47,123 nucleotides of DNA from Clostridia bacterium (GTDB taxonomy: Bacteria; Bacillota; Clostridia; Oscillospirales; QAMX01), in the NCBI GenBank assembly GCA_017532825.1, contig JAFXIT010000014.1, positions 1 through 47,123 on the forward strand, read 5' to 3'. The stretch's first letter is position 1; the number at the start of each line of letters is the position of its first letter. Shown here in pieces: positions 34,501-40,831 of this stretch. Under the pieces are notes generated by a model. The model was not told the origin of the DNA. It made no database searches and saw only the letters and a program-made list of their open reading frames with translations. Position numbers and translations under genes: made by a program.

Positions 34501-34670
34501 TCCGAAAAAGCTACGGAAGCGTACTCCGACTTATCCGTCTGGCTGTTTTCTTCTGCGGCGTAGATCGGCGTGCCGACAAAAGAGGTAGCAACCATCAGTG
34601 CAGCAAGAAATACCCAAAGGACTCTTACTGCAGGATTTCTTCCGTTTGCGTCGCTCTTTGACCTGTTCAT
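31590..34670 (-). CDS. Multidomain extracellular sugar-binding protein of an ABC transporter
   Basis: At 1026 residues this is more than twice the usual 400-450 of CUT1 binding proteins. The N-terminal segment (VLWVFLAALMVATSFVG, then IYAAEEN) is a Sec signal without a lipobox. Two related beta-sandwich modules follow, at about 75-265 (GLYNVAFLYYPVEGRG) and 285-440 (GLYKISLRGKQAVNRG); they resemble carbohydrate-binding modules. Residues 440-590 are a helical linker. The C-terminal part (about 600-1010) is a type 1 solute-binding fold, with GPDVALSLGAADVINYA, then a hinge and MKWWSSDATQSRYA. It should catch glycans outside and deliver them to the permeases. It is the first gene of the operon. 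Confidence 0.85.
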   Translation of the reverse strand: MNRSKSDANGRNPAVRVLWVFLAALMVATSFVGTPIYAAEENSQTDKSEYASVAFSEDSYSGYSNKYSGVARYTGDDIVVKGNSYIDTNINIVEYPDGFEGMSDVVYFKEQSAHQEETAADIENFEGGVELTNEEPAYLTYKVEIPVTGLYNVAFLYYPVEGRGAAIEREFLIDGELPFNESGYVSFSRVWADTPAVNGGLFDTDAVGNEIRSTQVETPKWCVEALDDDKGYYYKPFEYYLEAGTHEITIKAIKEPMVLAQIVFSAPVDAPTYAEVLEGYKANGYTETSGVSVKIEGELPSAKSDSSLYALHDRSSVANSPATAPDGKFSYDHTQLNIIGGERWAYAGQWISWKFTVPESGLYKISLRGKQAVNRGMYSCRSLSINGEIPFAEAEKFAFMYSGDYKVVTLSSEEGDPYLFYFEADKEYELTFEATLGTVESLARDADSLLAEMTSLYRRFLMIIGPNADTYRDYRFDKYMPEEVAKLGELADVVDGLVARLEDIAGGSTQNGVMLKRVAERMHKMSRRSTTIAKHFNNFKNDLGAIGNWILELNNQPFTLDYILISSPETKNPKANAGFFAGIGHEIKLFISSFINDYSVAGSADDSSDAITVWLGTGALSVSGMGVGREQLTLLKQMIDDSFSSVYNIPVNVRFISMGALLPATLAGKGPDVALSLGAADVINYAMRGAVHPLSDFEDYEAVSERFFDSALVPFTYIGDVYALPETQTYPVLFYRTDILEEMGLSVPQTWADVYDMIPDLQTNYMDIGVPGDNSTYHMFILQRGSQIYRGEGDLLGIASNLDSSEAIDAFIAFTNLYRSYDLPLSYDFQNRFRRGEVPIAIADFTTYNVISIAAPEIRGLWSFGLVPGNERVNEETGETFIDRSVTTAGSGSIILAKSKHKEEAWEFMKWWSSDATQSRYAVELEAIIGTASRYASANREVMAKQPWTTAEYRVLSAQRTWAIGIPEVPGGYYATRHMTNAFNRVVTGSMDARETLLDYIDEINKELTSKREEMGLPTIDDVKGY

Positions 34671-34883
34671 ATGCGCACTGTCACCCTTTCCTTAAGAGTA
34701 AGGTTTGTTTTTCAGCGTTTCTGTCTCCGTTAAAGGTCGGCTTTTGTGTATTATGCCTAAACGAAAAACGCGGTAAAAGGACACATCCAACCGGCAAAAG
34801 ACCGCCGATCAGAGGACTTTTTAGCTTTTTTCGTCACCAAAAACGGATTTTAATGTGAAAATCGCCCAATATTACACAACAAT

Positions 34884-34912
34884 ATGATACCGAATTTTCG
34901 TCAATTTGTCAA
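34884..34912 (-). promoter_or_regulatory. Promoter of the eight-gene ABC transport operon
   Basis: On the minus strand perfect TTGACA (34912-34907), 17 nt, TATCAT (34889-34884). A leader of about 205 nt (34671-34877) follows before the ATG. It is moderately AT-rich, and I found no recognisable riboswitch or catabolite-repression operator in it. Confidence 0.82.
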
Positions 34913-35353
34913 GAGTAATTTAGCCGTCAAAATATTAACGATTTGTTACCAAGTCATCTCTTTACGGTATTTTTGCACATATTTGCTCCCTTATTTCTCT
35001 GTTTATTATGCAATTACGACAACTCGCAGAGCTTCCCGTTGCCCTTCCGCATCCGATTTTGGCGGCGGTTCTCCCCTTTTCGACCCTTGATCCCATTTTT
35101 CATTCGTCATTTCGTACAAAAGGAGTTTTCCACATTGTCGGTTATCAACACCCGCTCTGTGTTTCGTCATCTTGCACAATATTCGTCAAGCCATTATACT
35201 GTCGGTACTTCGCTTTAAATATTATACTTTTTGTACTTTCGTTTTTATGTTGTGTTTTTATGCTTATTTCCTCTGTATATCAAATATATTCTGCTTTTGA
35301 TTTCGTTTATTCTGCGTATTTGTTTTTTATGTCCTGCACCGTTTGACCGTTTG
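34913..35353. other. AT-rich spacer without a recognisable gene
   Basis: About 440 bases, clearly richer in A+T than the surroundings. Rightward open frames up to about 110 codons exist, but they have low-complexity Phe/Leu/Tyr-rich translations, no ribosome binding sites and overlap one another, so I do not call them. Two imperfect 17-bp repeats lie at 35103 and 35163. Confidence 0.6.
35103..35179 (+). repeat. Imperfect direct repeat, 17 bp, 60-bp period
   Basis: TTCGTCATTTCGTACAA (35103-35119) and TTCGTCATCTTGCACAA (35163-35179) agree at 14 of 17 positions. A third, weaker match (TTCGTCAATTTGTCAA, 34897-34912) overlaps the -35 box of the transport operon promoter. Confidence 0.35.
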
Positions 35354-35391
35354 AAAAAAAGATATCCGACCGAGGATATCCTCGGTCGGAT
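35354..35391 (-). terminator. Terminator of the acyl-CoA ligase operon
   Basis: A perfect 12-bp stem (ATCCGACCGAGG / CCTCGGTCGGAT, loop ATAT) followed on the minus strand by ATC and seven T residues, 100 nt after the ligase stop. Confidence 0.92.
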
Positions 35392-35494
35392 TGTGGAAAA
35401 GTCGTGGAAAACATTTTTTGCCGTCGCCAACGATGCGTCTGAGCCGATCTTTTAAGAAAATTTCATATTTTCAAGACCGCTCAGGGAAAATTTT

Positions 35495-37153
35495 TCATTT
35501 TGATGCATCCTTGGAGCGGATCTCGGCGTGGCGTATCTTTCCGCTGAAGGTTTTGGGGATTTCGGTGACGAACTCGACTATTCTGGGGTACTTATAGGGA
35601 GCGGTCGTCCGCTTTACGTGGTCCTGCAGCTCCTTTTTAAGGGTATCGGAGGGCTCGTAGCCCTTTGCAAGGACTATCGTCGCCTTGACCACCTGTCCCC
35701 TTTCGGGGTCGGGAACCGCCGTGATGGCCGCCTCAAGCACCGCAGGATGCTCGATAAGTGCGCTTTCGACCTCGAACGGGCCGATACGGTAGCCCGAGGA
35801 CTTTATAACGTCGTCGGCACGCCCGACAAACCAAAGATACCCATCCTCGTCACGCCAGGCCATGTCGCCGGTGTGATACCATCCGTCATGCATGATAGAG
35901 GCAGTCTTTTCGGGGTCCTTGTAGTATCCGCAGGTAATACCGGCAGGCTTACCGTTGCGCATATCGACGCAGACCTCACCCTCGTCTCCGGGCTCGACGG
36001 GATTATCGTACTCGTCAAGAAGGACGGTGTTGAAGTGGGGGGAGGGACGTCCGGTCGAGCCGGGCTTTGCCTCTATCCAGGGGAAGGTGGCTATCAGGAC
36101 GCAGGTCTCGGTCTGACCGAAGCCCTCCCTAAGCTCAAGACCCGTAAGCTCCTTCCATTTATTATATACCTCTGCATTGAGAGGCTCACCCGCTATGCAG
36201 CAGTGGCGGAGGGAGGATAGGTCGTAGCTCTTTACGTCCTCTTTAATAAGGAAGCGGAATATCGTCGGAGGGGCGCAAAATACCGTGACCTTGTAGCGGG
36301 AGACCGCCTTGAGAAGGTCGGTGGGTATAAAGCGGGTGCCGTAGTCATAGACGAATATCGCCGCCTCGCAGATCCACTGTCCGTAGAACTTTCCCCAGGA
36401 GGTCTTTGCCCAGCCGGTATCGGCCGAGGTAAAGTGGAGATCGTCGGGGCCAAGGTTCTGCCAGAATTTGGCTGTAAGTATGTGTCCCAGGGGGTAGGTA
36501 TAGTCGTGGACGACCATTTTGGGCATTCCCGACGTACCCGAGGTAAAATACATAAGGAAGAGATCGTCGTTTTTGGAGGCGGCTTCACCCGTGGGACGGG
36601 CAAACACAGGCGGATACTTTGCAAGCTCGCAATCGAGCTCCTCAAAGCCCTCGACCTCGCCGACGGTCATCTTAAGCCGCACCGAGGGGCATTCCTCTGC
36701 CGCCGAGAGGATGTGCTTACACAGCTCGGCGTTGTCAATGGAGATAACTGCGCTGACCTCGGCCGCCGAAATGCGGTAGCGGATGTCCTTTTCGGTGAGC
36801 TGATAGGTCGCAGGAAGCAGCACCGCTCCGAGCTTGTGGCAGGCAAGGGCAACTATCCAGTAGTGATACTTGCCCCGAAGCATGGTCATTACCACGTCGC
36901 CCTTTTTGATGCCCTTGTCGGAAAGCATGGCGGCGGCGGAGTCGGAAAGTCTCTTCATGTCTCCAAAGGAGAGTATCTTCTCCCCTACCCTGTCGTCACA
37001 CCACACAAGTGCCGTCTTGTCGGGGTTTTCGTTGGCTATAACGTCGGTAACGTCGTAGGCAAAGTTGAAGTTTTCGGGGACGTTTATCTTAAAATTTGCG
37101 TAAAAATCCTCGTAGGATGAAAAATCTGTCTTACAGAAGCGGTCGATAAACAT
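35495..37153 (-). CDS. AMP-dependent acyl-CoA synthetase (acetyl/medium- or branched-chain type)
   Basis: Activates a carboxylic acid with ATP and CoA to acyl-CoA via an acyl-AMP. The 552 residues are complete: phosphate loop YFTSGTSGMPKMV near 207, aromatic/ATP motif REGFGQTE near 345, hinge motif WYHTGDMAWRDEDGY and VGRADDVIKSSGYRIG, and the catalytic lysine K539 in KTFSGKIRH. The overall pattern resembles the acetyl-CoA synthetase-like and medium-chain enzymes common in gut Clostridia; chain length cannot be read reliably. It is translated from an ATG after GAAAGG, 14 nt behind an XRE/cupin regulator, and both lie behind a T-box leader. That points to an amino-acid-linked substrate such as a branched short-chain acid (inference). 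Confidence 0.9.
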   Translation of the reverse strand: MFIDRFCKTDFSSYEDFYANFKINVPENFNFAYDVTDVIANENPDKTALVWCDDRVGEKILSFGDMKRLSDSAAAMLSDKGIKKGDVVMTMLRGKYHYWIVALACHKLGAVLLPATYQLTEKDIRYRISAAEVSAVISIDNAELCKHILSAAEECPSVRLKMTVGEVEGFEELDCELAKYPPVFARPTGEAASKNDDLFLMYFTSGTSGMPKMVVHDYTYPLGHILTAKFWQNLGPDDLHFTSADTGWAKTSWGKFYGQWICEAAIFVYDYGTRFIPTDLLKAVSRYKVTVFCAPPTIFRFLIKEDVKSYDLSSLRHCCIAGEPLNAEVYNKWKELTGLELREGFGQTETCVLIATFPWIEAKPGSTGRPSPHFNTVLLDEYDNPVEPGDEGEVCVDMRNGKPAGITCGYYKDPEKTASIMHDGWYHTGDMAWRDEDGYLWFVGRADDVIKSSGYRIGPFEVESALIEHPAVLEAAITAVPDPERGQVVKATIVLAKGYEPSDTLKKELQDHVKRTTAPYKYPRIVEFVTEIPKTFSGKIRHAEIRSKDASK

Positions 37154-37167
37154 AAAAACGGGCCTTT

Positions 37168-37725
37168 CTATTTGATAACTACCACCAAAAGCTTGGCAGG
37201 CTTGCCCTCAAGGGCTATCATGGCGTGGGGGAAGGAGGAGTCGAAGTAAAGGGAGTCGCCCTCCGACACGTCGACGCTCTTGCCGCCGATGTGTACCGAC
37301 ATCTTCCCCTCGAGTACGTAGTGGAACTCCTGCCCGGAATGGGAATTGAGGTGGAGCGGCGCACCGTCGGCCTTGGGCTCTACGGTGACCATCAGCGGCT
37401 CGACCCGTCTCTGGGCGAAGCCGTAGGCAAGGGCGGTATAATCATACCCTGCGGTACGCTCGACACCGATGCCCCTGTCCTTTCTGACTACCGAGTACAT
37501 CCTGCACTTTGCCCTGTCACCGGTGAGAAATTCGGTGACCGAGACTCCGAAGATGTCTGCCGCCTCGCAGAGCACGCTTATGGGAATATCCACCTCGCCG
37601 CTCTCCATACGGATATACTCCTCGGCAGAGAGGTTAAGCTTCAGACAGAGCTCCTCAACAGAGAAGCCCGAGATATCACGCATTGCGCCGAGTCTTTCGG
37701 CGATCTCTCTTACATGTTCGGGCAT
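37168..37725 (-). CDS. XRE-family regulator with C-terminal cupin domain
   Basis: A 185-residue cytoplasmic protein. Residues 8-68 form a helix-turn-helix of XRE type (FSVEELCLKLNLSAEEYIRM). Residues 110-185 form a small cupin barrel (LHLNSHSGQEFHYVLEGKMS and GDSLYFDSSFPHAM), whose His and Glu positions could bind a metal or small ligand. Such proteins sense a metabolite through the cupin and act as local regulators. AAGGAGG lies just upstream of the ATG at 37725. The gene directly follows the T-box terminator and precedes the acyl-CoA ligase, a common pairing in Clostridia. Confidence 0.9.
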   Translation of the reverse strand: MPEHVREIAERLGAMRDISGFSVEELCLKLNLSAEEYIRMESGEVDIPISVLCEAADIFGVSVTEFLTGDRAKCRMYSVVRKDRGIGVERTAGYDYTALAYGFAQRRVEPLMVTVEPKADGAPLHLNSHSGQEFHYVLEGKMSVHIGGKSVDVSEGDSLYFDSSFPHAMIALEGKPAKLLVVVIK

Positions 37726-37745
37726 AAACAGGCCTCCTTAAGTTA

Positions 37746-37998
37746 AATAAAAAATCCGCCCCCACAGTATGCAGGGACGGAGTTATCCGCGGTACCACCC
37801 GTGCTTCGTCGGTATCCCGACGCGCTCGACCCTCTTAACGCGAGGTAACGGCAGAGCTTGACTTGCTTCGGCTCCACGGCTCACAAGCGACCTTCGCAAC
37901 GGCTTTTCGCGGTCGGGCTTTCACCCGATGACCCGACCTCTCTTGGCGTAAGTCCCGTCCTACTCCTCTTGTTCACAGCCTTTTAGGATTGGATTTTT
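37746..37998 (-). promoter_or_regulatory. T-box leader (tRNA-sensing riboswitch), probably valine-specific
   Basis: On the minus strand the T-box core GGGTGGTACCGCGG is at 37800-37787. A terminator (TCCGTCCC with GGGGCGGA, then six T at 37754-37749) lies 24 nt before the XRE/cupin start. Stem I is clear: loop-E AGTA (37964-37961) faces GAA (37895-37893), the helix ACAAG/CTTGT closes below, and AGAGAG with GGTCGGG/CCCGACC forms the distal end. The specifier loop reads GAAGGTCG: GUC (Val) is followed by the expected purine, while GGU (Gly) is followed by C. The UGGU in the T-box implies a tRNA discriminator A, which fits Val but not bacterial Gly. Confidence 0.9.
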
Positions 37999-38002
37999 AG
38001 GT

Positions 38003-38031
38003 ATTATATCATTTAAGCAGGGTTTTGTCAA
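38003..38031 (-). promoter_or_regulatory. Promoter of the T-box leader
   Basis: On the minus strand perfect consensus TTGACA (38031-38026), 17 nt, TATAAT (38008-38003), directly upstream of the leader and just after the rpiA stop. Confidence 0.92.
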
Positions 38032-38040
38032 GAAAATATT

Positions 38041-38715
38041 TTAGGAAATGACCTCAAAGCCGTAATCCTGGAAAAGCCCCGACTCCACAACGCCCGGAAG
38101 CGCCTTTATATCACGCTCAAGTCCGGGGTAGATCCGTCCGAAACGGCAGTCAAGCAGGACGTTTCCCCGCTCGGTGATGATAGCGCCGTCCTTGTTGACG
38201 GCCATGCGGAGCTCTATCTCGGTCGCACCGAGGCGGGCGATGTTTTCCCTTACCAGCTCAAGAGCCTCGGGCAGGAGCTCGACGGGTACGGGGAAGCGCT
38301 CGCCCGCACGCTCGACAAGCTTTGTGCTGTCGGCAAGGAGGATACGTCTGGGGCTGGAGGCAATGATGAGCTTCTCGCCAAGCAGACCGCCCCCTCTTCC
38401 CTTTATGACGTCGCCGTTTGCTGCGACCTCGTCGGCACCGTCAAAGCACCAGTCGGGTCTGCTCTCCTCAAGGGTAGCGGTAGGAATGCCCAGCGCCGCA
38501 CAGGCAAGCCTTATCTCGCTTGCCGCAGGGATGACTGTTATATCAAGACCCCGCAGGGCAAGCCTGGTCAGTCCCACGTAGGAGGACGAGCCGGTGCCCA
38601 CACCGATGGTCTGTCCGTTTTTTGCATATTCGGCAACGGCGTCGCCCATACGTATCTTGTCCTCAAGATTGGATATGGGACGGCACCATTTGTATTTATC
38701 TCTGTTCCAGTTCAC
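38041..38715 (-). CDS. rpiA: Ribose-5-phosphate isomerase A
   Basis: Interconverts ribose 5-phosphate and ribulose 5-phosphate, feeding PRPP and the pentose phosphate pathway. The 224 residues carry GVGTGSSSYV near the phosphate site, DWCFDGADEV with catalytic acids, and IKGRGGGLLGEKLI with the active-site lysine. The start is GTG at 38715, with GGAGGG 8 nt upstream. A promoter (38741-38769) lies close by. No terminator separates rpiA from the T-box promoter, so read-through into the leader is possible, where the T-box terminator would stop it. Confidence 0.93.
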   Translation of the reverse strand: MNWNRDKYKWCRPISNLEDKIRMGDAVAEYAKNGQTIGVGTGSSSYVGLTRLALRGLDITVIPAASEIRLACAALGIPTATLEESRPDWCFDGADEVAANGDVIKGRGGGLLGEKLIIASSPRRILLADSTKLVERAGERFPVPVELLPEALELVRENIARLGATEIELRMAVNKDGAIITERGNVLLDCRFGRIYPGLERDIKALPGVVESGLFQDYGFEVIS

Positions 38716-38740
38716 GCTAAACCCTCCGCTTCTGGGGACA

Positions 38741-38769
38741 ATTATACCACCTCCCCCTCAAAAAAGCAA
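38741..38769 (-). promoter_or_regulatory. Promoter of rpiA
   Basis: On the minus strand TTGCTT (38769-38764), 17 nt, TATAAT (38746-38741). It is divergent from the DUF2812 promoter. Confidence 0.7.
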
Positions 38770-38789
38770 CAAATTTTACAATTTGACTG

Positions 38790-38817
38790 TTGACTTCCCC
38801 CGTCAGAGGGGTATAAT
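38790..38817 (+). promoter_or_regulatory. Promoter of the DUF2812 gene
   Basis: TTGACT (38790-38795), 16 nt, TATAAT (38812-38817), about 33 nt upstream of the ATG. Confidence 0.75.
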
Positions 38818-38850
38818 TAATTCGGACAGCAATCTAAAGGACGGTTTTTT

Positions 38851-39399
38851 ATGACTAAAACGAGGATATTCCCCTGCTGGGCGCTCGACGCCGAGGAAAA
38901 ATGGCTTTCCGCACTTGCGGCAAAGGGTCACTACCTTTCAAGCAAGGACGGAGAGGTCTACGTCTTTGAAAAGGGCGAGCCCGACTCGGTCTGCTACGCC
39001 GTAGAATACGCAGGAAAGACCCACGGCGACCCTGCCCGTATAGCCGAGCTCGAGGAAAAGGGGTTTAGCTTCGTGGGACACTTCGGAAGGAAGCGCTACT
39101 ACCTCCGACCCGCCGCAGAAGGCTCCGACCACCCATCCGTTGGAAGCCTTGCCGAGCTTGAACGCCTCCACACCGTCCAGAGCAACCTCATGACTGCGAT
39201 CCTTCTGAACATCCCCGGCACCCTCTACTGCCTTTTGTATATCTTCCTTTTTATAAAGGGCGGTCTTCTCTTTTCCGACCTTGCAAACCCCGAGTCGCTT
39301 CCCTGCACCCTCGGCGCAATGCTTGGCATCTTCTCGTTTGCAGTGCTTTTCAGATGGCTCTCGGCCCTCAACAAGAGAATAAAAAAGGTAAAGCTTTGA
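38851..39399 (+). CDS. DUF2812 family membrane protein
   Basis: A 182-residue protein with a soluble N-terminal part of about 110 residues (FPCWALDAEEKWLSALAAKG, the DUF2812 hallmark) and two hydrophobic segments (about 117-138 and 152-172), ending in a Lys-rich tail. In other Clostridia DUF2812 proteins are usually encoded beside a PadR repressor and are thought to act in envelope or antibiotic stress. No PadR gene is next to it here. The ATG at 38851 follows AAGGAC; the gene ends in its own strong terminator. Confidence 0.8.
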   Translation: MTKTRIFPCWALDAEEKWLSALAAKGHYLSSKDGEVYVFEKGEPDSVCYAVEYAGKTHGDPARIAELEEKGFSFVGHFGRKRYYLRPAAEGSDHPSVGSLAELERLHTVQSNLMTAILLNIPGTLYCLLYIFLFIKGGLLFSDLANPESLPCTLGAMLGIFSFAVLFRWLSALNKRIKKVKL

Positions 39400-39400
39400 T

Positions 39401-39434
39401 AAAAAAGCCTCACACGGTAGCGTGTGAGGCTTTT
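39401..39434. terminator. Bidirectional terminator
   Basis: Perfect stem AAGCCTCACACG / CGTGTGAGGCTT with loop GTAG, A-run on the left and T-run on the right. It ends the DUF2812 transcript and the converging small-protein/lipoprotein transcript. Confidence 0.92.
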
Positions 39435-39436
39435 CC

Positions 39437-39646
39437 TTATGGATTTCTCGTCTGTGCGGGCCAGGTCTGTTCACCGCCGTTTGACGGGGTGTCGGGGTAT
39501 TCTGCCCGGCCCGTGGTGCTTTCGCCGGTCTGTGCGACGAACATTCCGTTTTTCTCGTCCCTGCTCGGAGTTGCGCTGATAAGCACCGTTGCGACAAGGA
39601 CAAGGATCGCAAGTGCGACGATGATGCGTACGGTTCTGCTTTTCAT
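39437..39646 (-). CDS. Small membrane-anchored protein of unknown function
   Basis: A 69-residue protein with a short basic N-terminus, one hydrophobic segment (VRIIVALAILVLVATVLI) and a polar, Thr/Pro/Asn-rich tail predicted outside. GAAGGAGGAT lies just upstream of the ATG at 39646, a strong translation signal, which is why I call so short a gene. It follows the duplicated-domain lipoprotein by 24 nt in the same direction and probably shares its transcript. I recognise no family. Confidence 0.7.
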   Translation of the reverse strand: MKSRTVRIIVALAILVLVATVLISATPSRDEKNGMFVAQTGESTTGRAEYPDTPSNGGEQTWPAQTRNP

Positions 39647-39670
39647 TCGTATCCTCCTTCATTTCTTCTG

Positions 39671-40759
39671 TCATTCAAGGGTCAAAGGTATATATATCTC
39701 CCCCACGGGGGTAAACACTACTATGCGGTACTGCCCCGGGACGGGCTTTTCAAACACCCCGTCCTCGGTCTGAAGCGGAAGATCAAATTTTGCCCGTGAC
39801 AGCGGGAGCTCAAGCACAGCTTCACAGCCTCCATTTTCGGGGATGACGGACGTCCATTCACCCATCTCTACCCACATATCCTTCTCCGGGTCAAATACCG
39901 AGGTATCTATAAGCATGCGCCGCCATTGATCTCCGTCTCTGTATTCAATATAAGGAAGAGAATACACCCAAAAGACGAGCTCATCGGAATTGTCAACATT
40001 CACCTCTATAAATTCCGCCTCGCAGGATATCTTATCCTGCGCAACGGTTGCGGATACCGAGCCGTAGTCTCTCTCCCAACCGTAGCTTTCGTATATTTCT
40101 TTAAACTTGCTCGGAAAGGATTCCTGCGGAGTAAGGCTGTCGTAGTTCCAGACGGGGTCCTCGTTACTGCGCCCCTCAGGCTCGGTCATCGTCAGGTAGA
40201 TATAAACGTCGTTCAGGGGTGTAAACACCGTAATGCGGTATCTTCCCGGGATTGGTTTTGTGACCGTTCCGTTCTCGGTTTCAACAGAAGGGGCAAAGCT
40301 CGCATTATTCAGATCGATCTTTACCGTATGCGAATCGGGATGGTCGGGCAGCATTATGTTCCATCCGCCTTCAAGCTCGTAATCATGGTACAGATCCACA
40401 CGTCCCGTGACCACCTCTGCCCATTGGCCGTTGTTATCATATTCAAGCTTGGGCTTCTGATAGAAGTAAAACGCCCTGCCGCTCGTATTGCCAACCGTTA
40501 CCTCGATGCTTCGTGCATCGCAGGGTATTTCCGTCTGCGCTACGGATGCGGTTATACCGTCGTAGTCCAGCTCAAAGTCGATCTCGTATAACCGGTCAGC
40601 GCCGTCAAAGCCCATATGGGGAACCAGCGTGTCGAAGTACCAGGTAGGATCGCCATGCTCCCTTTGCAGCGGCTCAAATTGATGTTCAAGCCTCAAACAC
40701 CCGCAAAGCGAAAGGCATAGAAAGGCGGCCACAAGAACAGTCATACCTTTCCATCTCAT
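39671..40759 (-). CDS. Lipoprotein with two tandem Ig-like repeats
   Basis: A 362-residue lipoprotein. The signal peptide ends LSLCGC; the lipobox LCGC (Cys21) is slightly atypical at position -2. The rest is a clear internal duplication. Each copy begins PxWxxDxL (PTWYFDTLVP and PVWNYDSLTP), contains a sandwich segment (SVAQTEIPCDARSIEVTVGN and TVAQDKISCEAEFIEVNVDN), and ends with PGRYRITVFTP or PGQYRIVVFTP. This pattern fits the small Ig-like domain found in many Clostridia lipoproteins of unknown role. AAAGGAGGG precedes the ATG. A consensus promoter lies 40 nt upstream, and the small membrane protein gene follows. Confidence 0.8.
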   Translation of the reverse strand: MRWKGMTVLVAAFLCLSLCGCLRLEHQFEPLQREHGDPTWYFDTLVPHMGFDGADRLYEIDFELDYDGITASVAQTEIPCDARSIEVTVGNTSGRAFYFYQKPKLEYDNNGQWAEVVTGRVDLYHDYELEGGWNIMLPDHPDSHTVKIDLNNASFAPSVETENGTVTKPIPGRYRITVFTPLNDVYIYLTMTEPEGRSNEDPVWNYDSLTPQESFPSKFKEIYESYGWERDYGSVSATVAQDKISCEAEFIEVNVDNSDELVFWVYSLPYIEYRDGDQWRRMLIDTSVFDPEKDMWVEMGEWTSVIPENGGCEAVLELPLSRAKFDLPLQTEDGVFEKPVPGQYRIVVFTPVGEIYIPLTLE

Positions 40760-40798
40760 ACTGCCGCCCTCCTTTGTATTTGGTTGATTTGTATTTAT

Positions 40799-40827
40799 AT
40801 AATACCATATTGTTTGATATATGTCAA
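40799..40827 (-). promoter_or_regulatory. Promoter of the duplicated-domain lipoprotein gene
   Basis: On the minus strand TTGACA (40827-40822), 17 nt, TATTAT (40804-40799). Confidence 0.88.
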
Positions 40828-40831
40828 TATT

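Noticed and set aside
31737..34661. A 974-codon rightward open frame opposite the solute-binding protein
   Set aside because: It is antisense to a gene with a clear signal peptide and binding-protein fold; its composition is typical of a mirror frame, and no ribosome binding site precedes it.
22587..34670. ABC transporter ATPase subunit within the operon
   Set aside because: No Walker A or ABC signature occurs in any gene of the operon; sharing of a distant ATPase is the likely explanation.
34943..35346. Short rightward open frames in the AT-rich spacer
   Set aside because: They have low-complexity, Phe/Leu/Tyr-rich translations, no ribosome binding sites and overlap one another in different frames.
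37741..38000. T-box belonging to a missing aminoacyl-tRNA synthetase gene
   Set aside because: The terminator ends 24 nt before the XRE/cupin ribosome binding site and start, with no gene remnant between, so the cupin/ligase operon is the direct target.
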